Of a stretch of 63,926 nucleotides of DNA, positions 37,734 to 46,885 are shown piece by piece; position 1 is the stretch's first letter; every line of letters begins with the position of its first letter. The position numbers and the translations under genes were made by a program. Source of the stretch: Deltaproteobacteria bacterium (GTDB lineage: Bacteria > Desulfobacterota > Desulfuromonadia > Desulfuromonadales > JAAYDE01); assembly GCA_012729375.1 (NCBI GenBank), contig JAAYDE010000046.1, positions 1 through 63,926 on the forward strand. The letters are read 5' to 3'. The notes beneath the pieces are model-generated. The model saw nothing but the letters and a program-made list of their open reading frames with translations, made no database searches and had not been told where the DNA came from.

Positions 37734-37764
37734 TCCCTTCATTTTTTATTCAATGGAGGGAGAA

Positions 37765-39006
37765 ATGAGTAAAAATAATGTTTTAGTTTTGATATTGACG
37801 GTATTGTTTGTGGGCGCCGTAAGCAATGCTTTCGGAGCCGGCTTCCATATTCACGATCAGGGCGCCAAGGCGATGGGCATGGCCAACGCTTTCGTCGCCC
37901 AAGCCGACGATCCTTCGGCCCTGTTCTACAACCCGGCCGGGATCGCCTTTCAGGAAGGATCCCAGATCAGTCTCGGCGTGACCACCATCATGGTTCCGGA
38001 AACGGAGTTCAAGGGGAGCACGCGTTTAGGGACCACCACAATCAACAATGTCAATGAAAAGGCCCGCGGTGACGTCTTCTTCCCGCCCAACCTCTACATC
38101 ACCCACAGTCTGGAGAATGTGCCGCTCTCCTTCGGTATCGGCTTCAATTCCATCTATCCGCTGGCCAAGCGTTGGAAATCGACCAGCCCATTCCGCGATG
38201 AGATCAAGGAAATCGCCATCAAGCCTTTCAATGTCCAGCCGACCGTCGCCTACCGGTTCGACAAATGGAACCTTTCCGTGGCCGCCGGTATCGATTACAC
38301 CTATGCCATGGTTTGGCTGGAAAAATCCCCTTACATGGGCGCCACTGGCCTTGGCGACATGGAGATCGAAGGGGACGGCGACGGCTGGGGGTACAATTTC
38401 GGCATCCTCTGGAAGCCGATCAAGCAGGTTTCCATCGGCGCCGCCTACCGCAGCGAGATCAAGCTGGATATCGACGGCGATGCGGATTTCGCCAGTCCGC
38501 TTCCCGGGATGAGTTTCAGCGGTGATGCTTCTACCTCGATAACCTTACCGGATACGTGGAGTTTCGGCATCGCCTACAAACCGATCGAGCGGCTGACTCT
38601 GGAGTTTGACGTCGACCGGTTCGGCTGGAGTTCCTATGATGAATTGAAGATAAAGTTCGACTCCCGTTCCACCCTCGGTTCCCAGTCGGCCGCAGCCAAG
38701 GATTGGGATGATTGCTGGGCCTACCGCTTCGGCATCCAGTACAGTGTCACCGACAATCTGGACATCCGCGCCGGCTACGCTTATGACGAGACGCCGCAAC
38801 CGGAAAAAACCGTGGGCCCCGAATTGCCCGATGCCGACCGCCATAATTACACCGTTGGTTTAGGCTACAAGGTCGGCAAGGCGACTTTCGATGTCGCCTA
38901 TATGTTTGTCGATTTCAAGGATCGCAAGGTCGACAACCACATCCAGACCGGTACCTATAAGAGCGAGGCCCATCTTTTTGCGGCCAACCTGACCTATCGG
39001 TTTTAA
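37765..39006 (+). CDS. OmpP1/FadL-family outer membrane channel
   Basis: 413 residues. A signal peptide (about 1-25, ending NAFGAG), then the conserved FadL N-terminus (GFHIHDQGAKAMGMANAFVAQADDPSALFYNPAGI), then alternating beta strands ending in the C-terminal aromatic LTYRF. FadL channels pass hydrophobic compounds such as fatty acids or aromatics across the outer membrane. ATG 37765 follows GGAGGGAG; an in-frame ATG lies four codons upstream. It stands alone, with its own promoter and a candidate operator upstream. Confidence 0.9.
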   Translation: MSKNNVLVLILTVLFVGAVSNAFGAGFHIHDQGAKAMGMANAFVAQADDPSALFYNPAGIAFQEGSQISLGVTTIMVPETEFKGSTRLGTTTINNVNEKARGDVFFPPNLYITHSLENVPLSFGIGFNSIYPLAKRWKSTSPFRDEIKEIAIKPFNVQPTVAYRFDKWNLSVAAGIDYTYAMVWLEKSPYMGATGLGDMEIEGDGDGWGYNFGILWKPIKQVSIGAAYRSEIKLDIDGDADFASPLPGMSFSGDASTSITLPDTWSFGIAYKPIERLTLEFDVDRFGWSSYDELKIKFDSRSTLGSQSAAAKDWDDCWAYRFGIQYSVTDNLDIRAGYAYDETPQPEKTVGPELPDADRHNYTVGLGYKVGKATFDVAYMFVDFKDRKVDNHIQTGTYKSEAHLFAANLTYRF

Positions 39007-39032
39007 AAGTCTTGAGGACATCATAAAAGGAC

Positions 39033-39062
39033 TTGACAGTAAATTTTATATTGGTGTAAAAA
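39033..39062 (+). promoter_or_regulatory. Promoter of tRNA-Val
   Basis: TTGACA at 39033-39038 and TAAAAA at 39057-39062 with an 18-base spacer, 20 bases ahead of the mature tRNA. Confidence 0.65.
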
Positions 39063-39081
39063 AATTACATATTTTGGAAAC

Positions 39082-39156
<75 letters not shown>

Positions 39157-39191
39157 ATCTGTTCCCAAAAAGATTTTTGATCCACTCAACG

Positions 39192-39215
39192 GAGGCATCT
39201 GCGGATGCCTCTTTT
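39192..39215 (+). terminator. Terminator after tRNA-Val, in the thrS leader
   Basis: Stem GAGGCATC/GATGCCTC (39192-39199, 39204-39211) with loop TGCG, followed by TTTT. It is 19 bases before the thrS start, so it either ends the tRNA transcript or acts as an attenuator for thrS. Confidence 0.75.
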
Positions 39216-39233
39216 CATTGGAAAGAGGTGACA

Positions 39234-41147
39234 ATGGCCGTTCAAATCGAATTGCCCGATGGCCAAAAAAAAGAATTCCCCGACGGGGTGACTCCTTTGG
39301 AGGTGGCCCGAGCGATCGGGGAGAAACTCGCCAGAGAGACGGTCGCGGCCCGCGTCAACGGCAAACTGATCGACGCCACGGTGCCCTTGGCGGAGGATGC
39401 CCGCCTGGAACTGGTTACCCTATCCTCTCCCATGGGGCTGGATGTTTTCCGTCACAGTGCCGCTCACCTGATGGCTCATGCCGTCAAGGACCTCTATGGT
39501 GACGAAGTCCAGGTCACCATCGGCCCCTCCATCGAGAATGGTTTCTATTACGATTTCTATTCCGAGAAGCACATCTTCACCCCCGAGGAATTCGACAAAA
39601 TAGAGAAACGCATGGCCGAATTGGCGGCGGCCGATATGCCCATCCAACGGGAGGTTGTCGGGCGCGACGAGGCCATAGAGCTGTTCAGGAGCATGGGGGA
39701 AGAATTCAAGGTAGAGTTGATCCGCGATCTGCCTGACGAACAGGTTTCCCTTTATCGGCAGGGGGATTTCGTCGACCTCTGCCGCGGCCCCCATCTGCCC
39801 TCGACCCGCTTTCTGAAGGCTTTCAAGCTGACCAGCGTGGCCGGCGCCTACTGGCGCGGCAACGAGAAGAACGCCATGCTGCAGCGTATTTACGCCACCG
39901 CCTTTCCCGACAAAAAGGATCTCAAGGTTTACCTCAACCGCCTGGAAGAGGCCAAGAAGCGGGACCACCGCAAGCTGGGCAAGGAACTCGAGCTCTTTTC
40001 CTTCAGCGAAGAGGCGGGTGTCGGACTGCCCATCTGGCATCCCAAAGGGGCGCTGCTGCGTACACTGCTGGAGGATTTCGAGCGCAAAGAGCATCTGCGC
40101 CGCGGCTACGACATCGTCCTCGGTCCCCAGATTCTGCGTACCGAACTGTGGATGAAGTCCGGTCATTACAACAATTACCGGGAGAACATGTATTTTACCG
40201 AGATCGATGAGCAGGGCTACGGGATCAAGCCGATGAACTGCCTGGCCCACATGCTCATCTATCGTTCAAAGATGCGCTCCTACCGGGATTTGCCGCTGCG
40301 CTTCTTCGAATTGGGAACGGTCCACCGTCACGAAAAATCAGGGGTGCTCCACGGCCTGTTGCGGGTGCGCGAATTCACCCAGGACGACGCGCATATCTTC
40401 TGCACCCCGGAGCAGCTCAATGACGAGATACTGGGGGTGCTGCAGTTTGTCCGCGACGTCATGGGGATCTTTGGCTTTGAATACGAGATGGAAATCTCCA
40501 CCCGCCCCGAAAAGTCGATCGGCAGCGACGCGGATTGGGAACGGGCCACCCAGGCCTTGCTGGGTGCTCTCGAGGCGACCGGCCAACCCTTTGAAATCAA
40601 TGCCGGAGACGGCGCTTTTTACGGCCCCAAGATCGACGTCAAGCTCAAGGATGCCCTTGACAGGCGGTGGCAGTGTGCTACAATCCAGTGCGATTTTACC
40701 CTTCCTGATCGTTTCGATCTCACCTATGTGGGCAAGGATGGGGAAAAGCACCGCCCGGTCATGCTCCACCGCGTCATTCTCGGCGCGATAGAGCGGTTCG
40801 TGGGGGTTTTGATCGAACATTTTGAGGGCCGGTTCCCCGTCTGGCTTGCCCCTGTCCAGGCCGTGGTCATGAACGTGACCGACAATCAGGCCGAATACGC
40901 GGGGAAAGTCTTTGACAGCCTTCGCCAATCCGGTATCCGGGTGGAGAAGGATCTGCGCAACGAAAAGCTGAGTTTCAAAATCCGTGAAGCCCAGCAGGCC
41001 AAGGTTCCTTTCATGCTGGTCATCGGCGATCAGGAAATGGCCGCCGGCACCGTCACGGCGAGGATGCGGGACGGAAAGAATCTTCCCCCAATGAGCAGCG
41101 GGGATTTTTGCTCTCTGGTGCGCCGAGAGTGTGAAGCCTATAAATAA
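39234..41147 (+). CDS. thrS: Threonyl-tRNA synthetase
   Basis: 637 residues. N-terminal TGS domain (1-62), editing domain (about 65-225, [11 protein letters not shown] and the zinc-type DLCRGPH), then the class II core with motif 2 ([15 protein letters not shown]) and motif 3 ([11 protein letters not shown]), and the anticodon-binding domain. AGAGGTG precedes ATG 39234; an in-frame codon at 39147 lies within tRNA-Val. It opens the thrS-infC-rpmI-rplT-pheST-ihfA block, in the same order as in E. coli. Confidence 0.96.
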   Translation: MAVQIELPDGQKKEFPDGVTPLEVARAIGEKLARETVAARVNGKLIDATVPLAEDARLELVTLSSPMGLDVFRHSAAHLMAHAVKDLYGDEVQVTIGPSIENGFYYDFYSEKHIFTPEEFDKIEKRMAELAAADMPIQREVVGRDEAIELFRSMGEEFKVELIRDLPDEQVSLYRQGDFVDLCRGPHLPSTRFLKAFKLTSVAGAYWRGNEKNAMLQRIYATAFPDKKDLKVYLNRLEEAKKRDHRKLGKELELFSFSEEAGVGLPIWHPKGALLRTLLEDFERKEHLRRGYDIVLGPQILRTELWMKSGHYNNYRENMYFTEIDEQGYGIKPMNCLAHMLIYRSKMRSYRDLPLRFFELGTVHRHEKSGVLHGLLRVREFTQDDAHIFCTPEQLNDEILGVLQFVRDVMGIFGFEYEMEISTRPEKSIGSDADWERATQALLGALEATGQPFEINAGDGAFYGPKIDVKLKDALDRRWQCATIQCDFTLPDRFDLTYVGKDGEKHRPVMLHRVILGAIERFVGVLIEHFEGRFPVWLAPVQAVVMNVTDNQAEYAGKVFDSLRQSGIRVEKDLRNEKLSFKIREAQQAKVPFMLVIGDQEMAAGTVTARMRDGKNLPPMSSGDFCSLVRRECEAYK

Positions 41148-41174
41148 TCGTTTTTAAACTCGGGAGGTGGCATC

Positions 41175-41696
41175 ATAGCTAAGCAGGACGTCAGGGTAAA
41201 TGAGGCGATTCGCGCCAAGGAAATCCGCGTAGTGGATGACGAGGGCGGATTCCTGGGGATCATGGGGGTCAGGGAAGCTTTGCTGGCCGCTCAGGAGCGG
41301 GGGCTCGATCTGGTGGAGGTGTCGCCCAATGCGGACCCCCCGGTTTGCCGGGTGATGGACTACGGCAAATATAAATACCAGGCCAGCAAGCGCACCGTTG
41401 AAGCGAAAAAGAAAGCCGCCCGCGTCGATGTCAAGGAAGTGAAGCTCCGTCCCAAAACGGAAGATCACGATCTGCAGTTCAAGATCAAGAATGCCCGGCG
41501 CTTTCTGGAAGATGGCGACAAGGTCAAGGTGACCGTCATGTTCCGGGGCCGGGAAGTGACTCATCCCGAGTTTGGAGCCGCCCTTCTGGAAAAGGTGGTC
41601 AAAGAACTCGAAGGGGTCGGGAACGTGGAAGCCCAGCCGATGATGGCCGGGCGGACTATGACCATGATTTTCGCTCCCGTCAAGAATAAACCATAG
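41175..41696 (+). CDS. infC: Translation initiation factor IF-3, probable AUA start
   Basis: 173 residues. It binds the 30S subunit, keeps subunits apart and proofreads the start codon. The N-terminal VNEAIRAKEIRVV and the C-terminal KEVKLRP/KVKVTVMFRGRE segments are typical. No in-frame ATG, GTG or TTG exists between the thrS stop and GTG 41232, which would cut off the conserved N-terminus. GGGAGGTGG at 41162-41170 points to ATA at 41175 (SD-to-codon gap about six bases); ATC at 41172 is the alternative. In E. coli infC starts with AUU and is repressed by its own product, so the same logic is inferred. Confidence 0.88.
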   Translation: MAKQDVRVNEAIRAKEIRVVDDEGGFLGIMGVREALLAAQERGLDLVEVSPNADPPVCRVMDYGKYKYQASKRTVEAKKKAARVDVKEVKLRPKTEDHDLQFKIKNARRFLEDGDKVKVTVMFRGREVTHPEFGAALLEKVVKELEGVGNVEAQPMMAGRTMTMIFAPVKNKP

Positions 41697-41726
41697 CCTT
41701 TGGCAGGCTTTTGAAAAACAAGGTTT

Positions 41727-41770
41727 TGGCCTCTTAAACCACGCCCCATAGAGGCCAGGGGGCGGTTTTT
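41727..41770 (+). promoter_or_regulatory. rpmI-rplT leader with two alternative hairpins
   Basis: Hairpin 1 pairs TGGCCTC (41727-41733) with GAGGCCA (41751-41757). Hairpin 2 pairs CGCCCC (41742-41747) with GGGGCG (41759-41764) and is followed by TTTTT, a terminator shape. Each uses bases lying in the other's loop, so they should exclude each other. This suits autoregulation by L20, known for rpmI-rplT operons, but is not proven here. Confidence 0.55.
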
Positions 41771-41839
41771 CAATAGTCTGTCAGACTGCAAAAGATGGCC
41801 GGCGCCCGAGGCCCGGCGAATCAAAAGAGAGGGATCAAA

Positions 41840-42037
41840 ATGCCGAAAATCAAAACCAATCGCGGGGCCGCCAAGAGGTTCCGGAAAACGGGAACCGGTA
41901 AAATCAAGCGCAGCCGGGCCTACACCAGCCATATCCTTACCCCGAAGACGACCAAGAACAAGCGTCAGTTGCGCCAGGGGACCCTTGTGCACAAGACCGA
42001 CCATAAAAATATCTGCCGCCTGATTCCATATATTTAA
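41840..42037 (+). CDS. rpmI: Ribosomal protein bL35
   Basis: 65 residues, very basic. Typical bL35 start [21 protein letters not shown] and the KNKRQLR segment. AGAGGG precedes ATG 41840; an in-frame start at 41795 would add 15 non-family residues. The 143-base leader between infC and this gene holds the alternative hairpins. Followed by rplT after 111 bases. Confidence 0.95.
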   Translation: MPKIKTNRGAAKRFRKTGTGKIKRSRAYTSHILTPKTTKNKRQLRQGTLVHKTDHKNICRLIPYI

Positions 42038-42148
42038 TCGGAAATCGGCGGGATGGGCGGCGATGAACGCCGCCGGCCGTGAGCTGCGGGGAATTTCTCC
42101 CCCTGCAGTTCCGGATTCACCGACCCGAAAAGCGAGAAAGGAAAAATC

Positions 42149-42505
42149 ATGCCGAGAGTAAAACGAGGATTCAAAGCAAGACGGAGAAGGAACAAGATTC
42201 TGAAGATGGCCAAAGGGTTCCGCGGTGGGCGGGGCAAGCTGTTCCGCAGCGCCACGGAGGCGGTGGATCGCGCCCTCAAGTACGCTTTCCGCGACCGTCG
42301 GGTTAAAAAGCGGGATTTCCGCTCCCTGTGGATTGTCCGCATCAATGCCGCGGCCCGGCAGAACGGCCTCACCTATGCCCGCCTGATCCATGGCCTGAAG
42401 ATGGCTGGCATCGAACTGGACCGGAAGGTGCTTGCCGAGATGGCGGTTTCCGATCCGACCGGTTTCGCCACCATCGCCGAACAGGCCAAGGCAAGACTCC
42501 AATAG
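42149..42505 (+). CDS. rplT: Ribosomal protein bL20
   Basis: 118 residues, basic. It starts [24 protein letters not shown] and contains [29 protein letters not shown], the standard bL20 body. It assembles early on 23S rRNA and in several bacteria represses its own operon through the leader RNA. GAGAAAGGAA precedes ATG 42149. Two terminators follow before pheS. Confidence 0.96.
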   Translation: MPRVKRGFKARRRRNKILKMAKGFRGGRGKLFRSATEAVDRALKYAFRDRRVKKRDFRSLWIVRINAAARQNGLTYARLIHGLKMAGIELDRKVLAEMAVSDPTGFATIAEQAKARLQ

Positions 42506-42518
42506 CTTTCAGACAGCG

Positions 42519-42545
42519 GAGGTGGGATATCCCATCTCTTTTTTT
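42519..42545 (+). terminator. Terminator after rplT
   Basis: Stem GAGGTGGG/CCCATCTC (42519-42526, 42531-42538, one G-U pair) with loop ATAT, followed by seven T (42539-42545). It is 14 bases after the rplT stop. Confidence 0.85.
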
Positions 42546-42554
42546 CATGGGACG

Positions 42555-42592
42555 CAAATAATGGAAGCCTTTGGCTTCCATTATTTGTTTTT
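42555..42592 (+). terminator. Second terminator, pheS leader
   Basis: A perfect 15-base-pair stem (42555-42569 and 42573-42587) with a three-base loop, followed by TTTTT (42588-42592). An ATG at 42561 inside the stem opens a short frame with Phe codons at positions 4, 6 and 10, discussed in findings. Confidence 0.9.
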
Positions 42593-42612
42593 GCCGCCGA
42601 TCAGGAAGAAGG

Positions 42613-43629
42613 ATGATACGACAACTGGAAGAAATTCTGGACCAAGGCAGGAAATCGATTGCCGATGCGGGTTCCGAATCCGCCCTGAATGAACTCAAGG
42701 TGCAGTTTCTGGGCAAAAAGGGGAAGGTGACCGCCCTGATGAAAGGCATGGCCGATCTTCCGCCCGCTGAGCGACCGGTCATGGGGAAGGTGGTCAACGA
42801 GGTCAAAAACTCCCTGGAGGAACTCTTTGAAGCGCGTTTCCGGGAAGTGCGGGAACTCGACCTGGAAAGGCGTCTGGTCCAAGAATGCCTCGACGTCACC
42901 CTTCCCGGCCGCCGCATGCCCACAGGAGCGCTTCACCCCCTGACCCTGGTGACCGAGGAGGTGGTGCAGATTTTTTCCACCCTCGGTTTCGGTGTCGTCG
43001 AAGGGCCGGAAATTGAAAAGGATTACTACAACTTCGAGGCCCTGAACATGCCCCGGAATCATCCCGCCCGGGACATGCAGGATACCTTCTACATTTCCGA
43101 GGATGTGGTGTTGCGCACCCATACTTCTCCCGTGCAGATCCGCACCATGCTCAAGCAGCGGCCGCCCCTGAAGGTGATCGCTCCCGGCACCGTTTACCGG
43201 CGCGATTCGGACCTGACGCACAGTCCGATGTTCCACCAGGTGGAAGGGTTTCTGGTCGATGCCCAGGTCACCTTTGGCGATCTGAAAGGAACCCTCGTCA
43301 CCTTTCTCAACCGCTTTTTCGGGCGCCGGATTGGGGTCCGCTTTCGCCCATCCTTTTTCCCCTTCACCGAGCCGAGCGCCGAGGTGGATATCGCCTGCGT
43401 CATATGCAACGGCAAGGGTTGCCGGGTGTGCAAGGACTCGGGGTGGCTGGAAATCCTCGGCTGCGGCATGATCGACCCGGAAGTGTTCAAGGCGGTCGGT
43501 TATGATCCCGCGGCTCTTTCCGGCTATGCCTTCGGCATGGGCCTGGAGCGTCTCTGCATGCTCAAGAACGGCATCAATGACCTGCGTCTCTTTTTTGAAA
43601 ACGATATCCGCTTCTTGCGTCAATTCTGA
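42613..43629 (+). CDS. pheS: Phenylalanyl-tRNA synthetase, alpha subunit
   Basis: 338 residues. N-terminal coiled coil (about 1-85), then the class II core: HPLTLVTEEVVQIF, motif 2 (VYRRDSDLTHSPMFHQVEG) and the Phe-binding FRPSFFPFTEPSAEVD, with motif 3 GMGLERL. A CVICNGKGCRVCKDSGW cysteine stretch, common in this family, lies between. AGGAAGAAGG abuts ATG 42613. It forms an alpha2-beta2 enzyme with PheT. Confidence 0.95.
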   Translation: MIRQLEEILDQGRKSIADAGSESALNELKVQFLGKKGKVTALMKGMADLPPAERPVMGKVVNEVKNSLEELFEARFREVRELDLERRLVQECLDVTLPGRRMPTGALHPLTLVTEEVVQIFSTLGFGVVEGPEIEKDYYNFEALNMPRNHPARDMQDTFYISEDVVLRTHTSPVQIRTMLKQRPPLKVIAPGTVYRRDSDLTHSPMFHQVEGFLVDAQVTFGDLKGTLVTFLNRFFGRRIGVRFRPSFFPFTEPSAEVDIACVICNGKGCRVCKDSGWLEILGCGMIDPEVFKAVGYDPAALSGYAFGMGLERLCMLKNGINDLRLFFENDIRFLRQF

Positions 43630-43673
43630 AAACCTATGGTTAGCCATAAATTGCCCAACAGGGATGTGAACCG

Positions 43674-46094
43674 ATGAACGTGACATGGAACTGGCTGAAG
43701 GATTTTGTCGATTGCCCTTACGCGCCGGAAGAGTTGGCCCAGCGCCTCACCATGGCCGGCCTCGAGGTGGAAGGGATGCGGAAGTTCGGCGAGGGAATGG
43801 ACTCGGTGATCGTCGCCTGCCTGGTTTCCGTCCAGCCGCACCCGGACGCCGAGCGTCTCACCCTGTGTCGGGTGCAGACCGGGACGGACGAACTACAGAT
43901 TGTGTGCGGGGCCAGAAACCACAAAAGCGGTGACCTGGTGGCCCTGGCCCAGGTCGGAACCGTTTTGCCGGGAGATTTCAAGATCAAAAAAAGCAAGATT
44001 CGCGGCTGCGAGTCCCAGGGGATGCTCTGCTCCGAAAAAGAACTGGGATTGGCCGAGGAGTCGGCGGGGATCCTGATCCTGCCTCCCGGGCTTCCTTTGG
44101 GACAACCGGTTTTTGAGGCGCTCGGCCTCAAGGATGTCCGCTTCGAGATCGGCCTGACCCCCAATCGTGCCGACTGCCTGAGCGTCCTCGGGGTCGCCCG
44201 GGAAGTCGCCGCCCTGTCCGGCACAGCGGTGCATTTTCAGCGGCCGGTGGGGCCGGCGGGGGAGGGGGATATCCACTCCCTGACGTCGGTGGCGGTCGCC
44301 GAGCCGGAGCACTGTCCCCGCTACGCCGCGCGCCTGATCCGCGGCATCACCATCGGGCCGTCCCCCGACTGGCTGGCGCGGCGCCTGGAAAGCATCGGTC
44401 TTCGGTCCATCAACAATGTGGTCGATGTCACCAACTATGTGATGATGGAATTGGGCCAGCCCCTGCACGCCTTTGATTTCAAGCGCCTGCGGGGAAGGCG
44501 GATCTTGGTGCGGCGGGCCGAGGAGGGGGATCTGTTCACCACCCTGGACGGCAGACAGCACCGCCTGGACAGCGCCGATCTGATGATCTGTGACGGCGTA
44601 GGCCCGGTCGCTCTGGCCGGGGTCATGGGCGGGGAAAACAGCGAAATCGGCGCCGCCACCCAAGATGTTCTCCTGGAAAGCGCCTATTTCAATCCGCAGA
44701 CGGTGCGCCGCACCAGCAAACGGTTGGGTATCCATACGGAGGCCTCCCACCGTTTCGAACGCGGTGTCGATATCGACATGACTCCCCTGGCTCTGGAAAG
44801 GGCTGCCCAGTTGATTTGCGAAACAGCGGGGGGAAGCGCCGCCGCCGGGGCCATCGATGTCTATACTCCTCTTCCGTCCCGGCCGCCGGTGCCGATCTCG
44901 GTGCGCCGCAGCAACGCCATTCTCGGCATAGACCTCGATGGGGAGCGGATTGGTCGCTTGCTTTCCTCCATCGCCTTAAATGTCGAGAAAGACGGCGCAA
45001 ACCCCGAAGATCTGCTGCAGGTATCGATCCCTCCTTTCCGTCACGACCTGGAGCGGGAGATCGACCTGATCGAGGAAGTGGCGCGCCTTAACGGCTATGA
45101 GCATATACCCGTCACCCTTCCCGCCGCCGGTGTCGATTCCTGGCTGGTTCCCGAAACCGCCGCCGCCGCGGCGCGGATCCGCACGGCGCTGACGGCGGCG
45201 GGATTCTCGGAAGTGATCAACTATTCCTTTGTCGCCCCGGGTTGCTGGGACAAGATTCTGCTGTCCGCCGAGGACCCTCGTCGCCGGGCCGTACCGTTGC
45301 TCAACCCCCTCACCGAGGACCAGTCGGTGATGCGCACCACCCTGGTGCCGAGTCTTCTCGATGTGGTGGCACGAAATCTCTCCTATCGCTCCCGTGACCT
45401 GCGCCTTTTTGAGTTGCGCCCCGTTTTCTCTCCGGACAACGCCGAAGAAGGGAACCCGGCTTCCGAAAAGCTGCATCTGTGTTTCGCCCTCTGCGGGCGG
45501 CGGGCTCCGGAAGGCTGGGCCCAGGGCAACGAGCCGGTCGATTTCTTCGACCTGAAAGGGGTGGCTGAAAACCTCCTGGAACTGTTTGCGGTGGAACAGG
45601 CGGTATTTGAAGCGGGCGCCGGAGAGCCCTTTTTGCATCCCGGGAAATCCGCTCTGCTCCGATGCGGCCCTGGCGTCGCCGGTTATCTGGGCGAGGTCCA
45701 TCCCCGGGTCCTTGGCCGTTTTGATATCGATGCTCCCGTCTTGATCGGCGAAATCGATCTCACCGCCTTTCTCAAGGCGCCGGTGGAGGAGAAAAAGTTC
45801 CGTCCCCTCTCCCGTTTTCCCAATGTCCAGCGCGATACCGCATTTGTCGTCGATGTCACCGTCAGCGCCCAACAGGTGATGGACACGGTCCGTTCCGCCG
45901 GTGCCCGGTGTCTGGAAGAGAGCGTCCTCTTCGATCTCTACCGGGGACCAGGCATCGCGGAAGGGAAAAAGAGCATGGCGGTGCGGGTTCGCTATCGCTC
46001 CGACGAGAAGACCCTGACCGACGAAGAGGTCAACCGGTTTCACCAGAAGATCGTCGATGCCCTCTGTGGGCGGCTGGGGGCCGTCATCCGCTAG
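43674..46094 (+). CDS. pheT: Phenylalanyl-tRNA synthetase, beta subunit
   Basis: 806 residues. Order: EMAP/tRNA-binding-like domain (about 39-150), the B3/B4 editing region (about 215-390, INNVVDVTNYVMMELGQPLHAFD), B5 (about 405-475), a class II-like catalytic fold and the C-terminal ferredoxin-like anticodon-binding domain (about 710-806, RFPNVQRDTAFV). Length is normal. Its start lies 44 bases after the pheS stop. Confidence 0.95.
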   Translation: MNVTWNWLKDFVDCPYAPEELAQRLTMAGLEVEGMRKFGEGMDSVIVACLVSVQPHPDAERLTLCRVQTGTDELQIVCGARNHKSGDLVALAQVGTVLPGDFKIKKSKIRGCESQGMLCSEKELGLAEESAGILILPPGLPLGQPVFEALGLKDVRFEIGLTPNRADCLSVLGVAREVAALSGTAVHFQRPVGPAGEGDIHSLTSVAVAEPEHCPRYAARLIRGITIGPSPDWLARRLESIGLRSINNVVDVTNYVMMELGQPLHAFDFKRLRGRRILVRRAEEGDLFTTLDGRQHRLDSADLMICDGVGPVALAGVMGGENSEIGAATQDVLLESAYFNPQTVRRTSKRLGIHTEASHRFERGVDIDMTPLALERAAQLICETAGGSAAAGAIDVYTPLPSRPPVPISVRRSNAILGIDLDGERIGRLLSSIALNVEKDGANPEDLLQVSIPPFRHDLEREIDLIEEVARLNGYEHIPVTLPAAGVDSWLVPETAAAAARIRTALTAAGFSEVINYSFVAPGCWDKILLSAEDPRRRAVPLLNPLTEDQSVMRTTLVPSLLDVVARNLSYRSRDLRLFELRPVFSPDNAEEGNPASEKLHLCFALCGRRAPEGWAQGNEPVDFFDLKGVAENLLELFAVEQAVFEAGAGEPFLHPGKSALLRCGPGVAGYLGEVHPRVLGRFDIDAPVLIGEIDLTAFLKAPVEEKKFRPLSRFPNVQRDTAFVVDVTVSAQQVMDTVRSAGARCLEESVLFDLYRGPGIAEGKKSMAVRVRYRSDEKTLTDEEVNRFHQKIVDALCGRLGAVIR

Positions 46095-46106
46095 GGAAAT
46101 ATGGGG

Positions 46107-46135
46107 TTGCGAAGCCTGAATTCCTATGCTATAGA
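46107..46135 (+). promoter_or_regulatory. Candidate promoter for ihfA
   Basis: TTGCGA (46107-46112) and TATAGA (46130-46135) with a 17-base spacer, 55 bases ahead of ihfA. It lets ihfA-merR be expressed apart from pheST. Confidence 0.5.
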
Positions 46136-46190
46136 ATTAGAAATTATAGTGAAATCAAACACCTATATATGAAATTCAAGAGGAGGCCCT

Positions 46191-46472
46191 ATGACGAAGG
46201 CGGATATCGTCGAAAAAGTGTATCTGAAGACCGGCTTTTCCAAAAAGGAGTCCGCTGAAATTGTCGAAAAGGTATTTGATTTGGTAAAAACGACGGTTGC
46301 CAAAGGGGAAAAGATTAAGCTGGCCGGTTTCGGAAACTTTGTCGTCAAGGAGAAATCGACCCGCCGGGGAAGGAATCCGCAGACCGGTCAGGAGATTGAA
46401 ATCTCCTCCCGGAGAATCCTCACCTTCAAGCCGAGCCAAGTTCTCAAAGCCGCCATCAACGGGCAGGATTAA
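46191..46472 (+). CDS. ihfA: Integration host factor alpha subunit
   Basis: 93 residues of the HU/IHF fold. The DNA-bending arm contains the RRGRNPQTGQEIEI stretch (about 58-71), and the GFGNF turn is present. IHF bends DNA at sigma-54 promoters and in recombination. The protein alone cannot be told from IHF-beta or HU with full certainty; its place behind pheT supports IhfA. GAGG lies upstream. It ends 20 bases before the MerR gene. Confidence 0.9.
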   Translation: MTKADIVEKVYLKTGFSKKESAEIVEKVFDLVKTTVAKGEKIKLAGFGNFVVKEKSTRRGRNPQTGQEIEISSRRILTFKPSQVLKAAINGQD

Positions 46473-46492
46473 AGGGGTAAGGCCGGAGACCG

Positions 46493-46876
46493 ATGGACCC
46501 GCTGATTCCTGACAAACTTTATTTCAAGATCGGCGAGGTGGCGGAGATCGTCGGTGTGCGCCCCCACGTCCTCAGGTATTGGGAATCGGAATTCAGTCGT
46601 TTCCGGCCGGCTAAAAGCTCCAAAAACCAGCGTCTGTACCGTCGCCAGGATATCGAGCTTGTTCTAAGGGTAAAAGATCTTTTATACAATCAGGGGTTCA
46701 CCATCGCCGGCGCCAAGCGGAAACTGCGTGAGGAAAATGGCGCCAAGGAAAGGCAAGACCCTGATGGCAACCCCTCCGGCCATGACCGGGAACTTTTGCT
46801 GGAAGTCCGCAACGATCTGTTGAAACTCAGAACCTTTCTTCAGAAAGGAAAATCCTCCCCGCGTACGGGAGGATGA
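46493..46876 (+). CDS. MerR-family regulator
   Basis: 127 residues. The winged-helix segment [24 protein letters not shown] and [34 protein letters not shown] fill the first 75 residues; a short C-terminal helix (about 95-118) allows dimerisation. No cysteines for metal sensing. This MerR gene behind ihfA recurs in many proteobacteria; its target is unknown. Its stop falls within a GGAGGAT/ATCCTCC hairpin without a U-tract, and a terminator follows. Confidence 0.88.
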   Translation: MDPLIPDKLYFKIGEVAEIVGVRPHVLRYWESEFSRFRPAKSSKNQRLYRRQDIELVLRVKDLLYNQGFTIAGAKRKLREENGAKERQDPDGNPSGHDRELLLEVRNDLLKLRTFLQKGKSSPRTGG

Positions 46877-46885
46877 AATCCTCCG

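Noticed and set aside
41232..41696. GTG at 41232 as the infC start
   Set aside because: It would delete the conserved IF3 N-terminus and has no ribosome-binding site, while one lies at 41162-41170.
41727..41770. Stable H-type pseudoknot in the rpmI leader
   Set aside because: The loop that would cross the first stem has only one base (41758), too short for seven pairs, so alternative hairpins fit better.
42505..42613. T-box riboswitch ahead of pheS
   Set aside because: The conserved T-box sequence (AGGGTGGnACCGCG type) is absent; the hairpins are plain terminators.
46868..46884. GGAGGAT/ATCCTCC hairpin at the MerR stop as terminator
   Set aside because: No U-tract follows; a better terminator candidate lies at 46886-46934.
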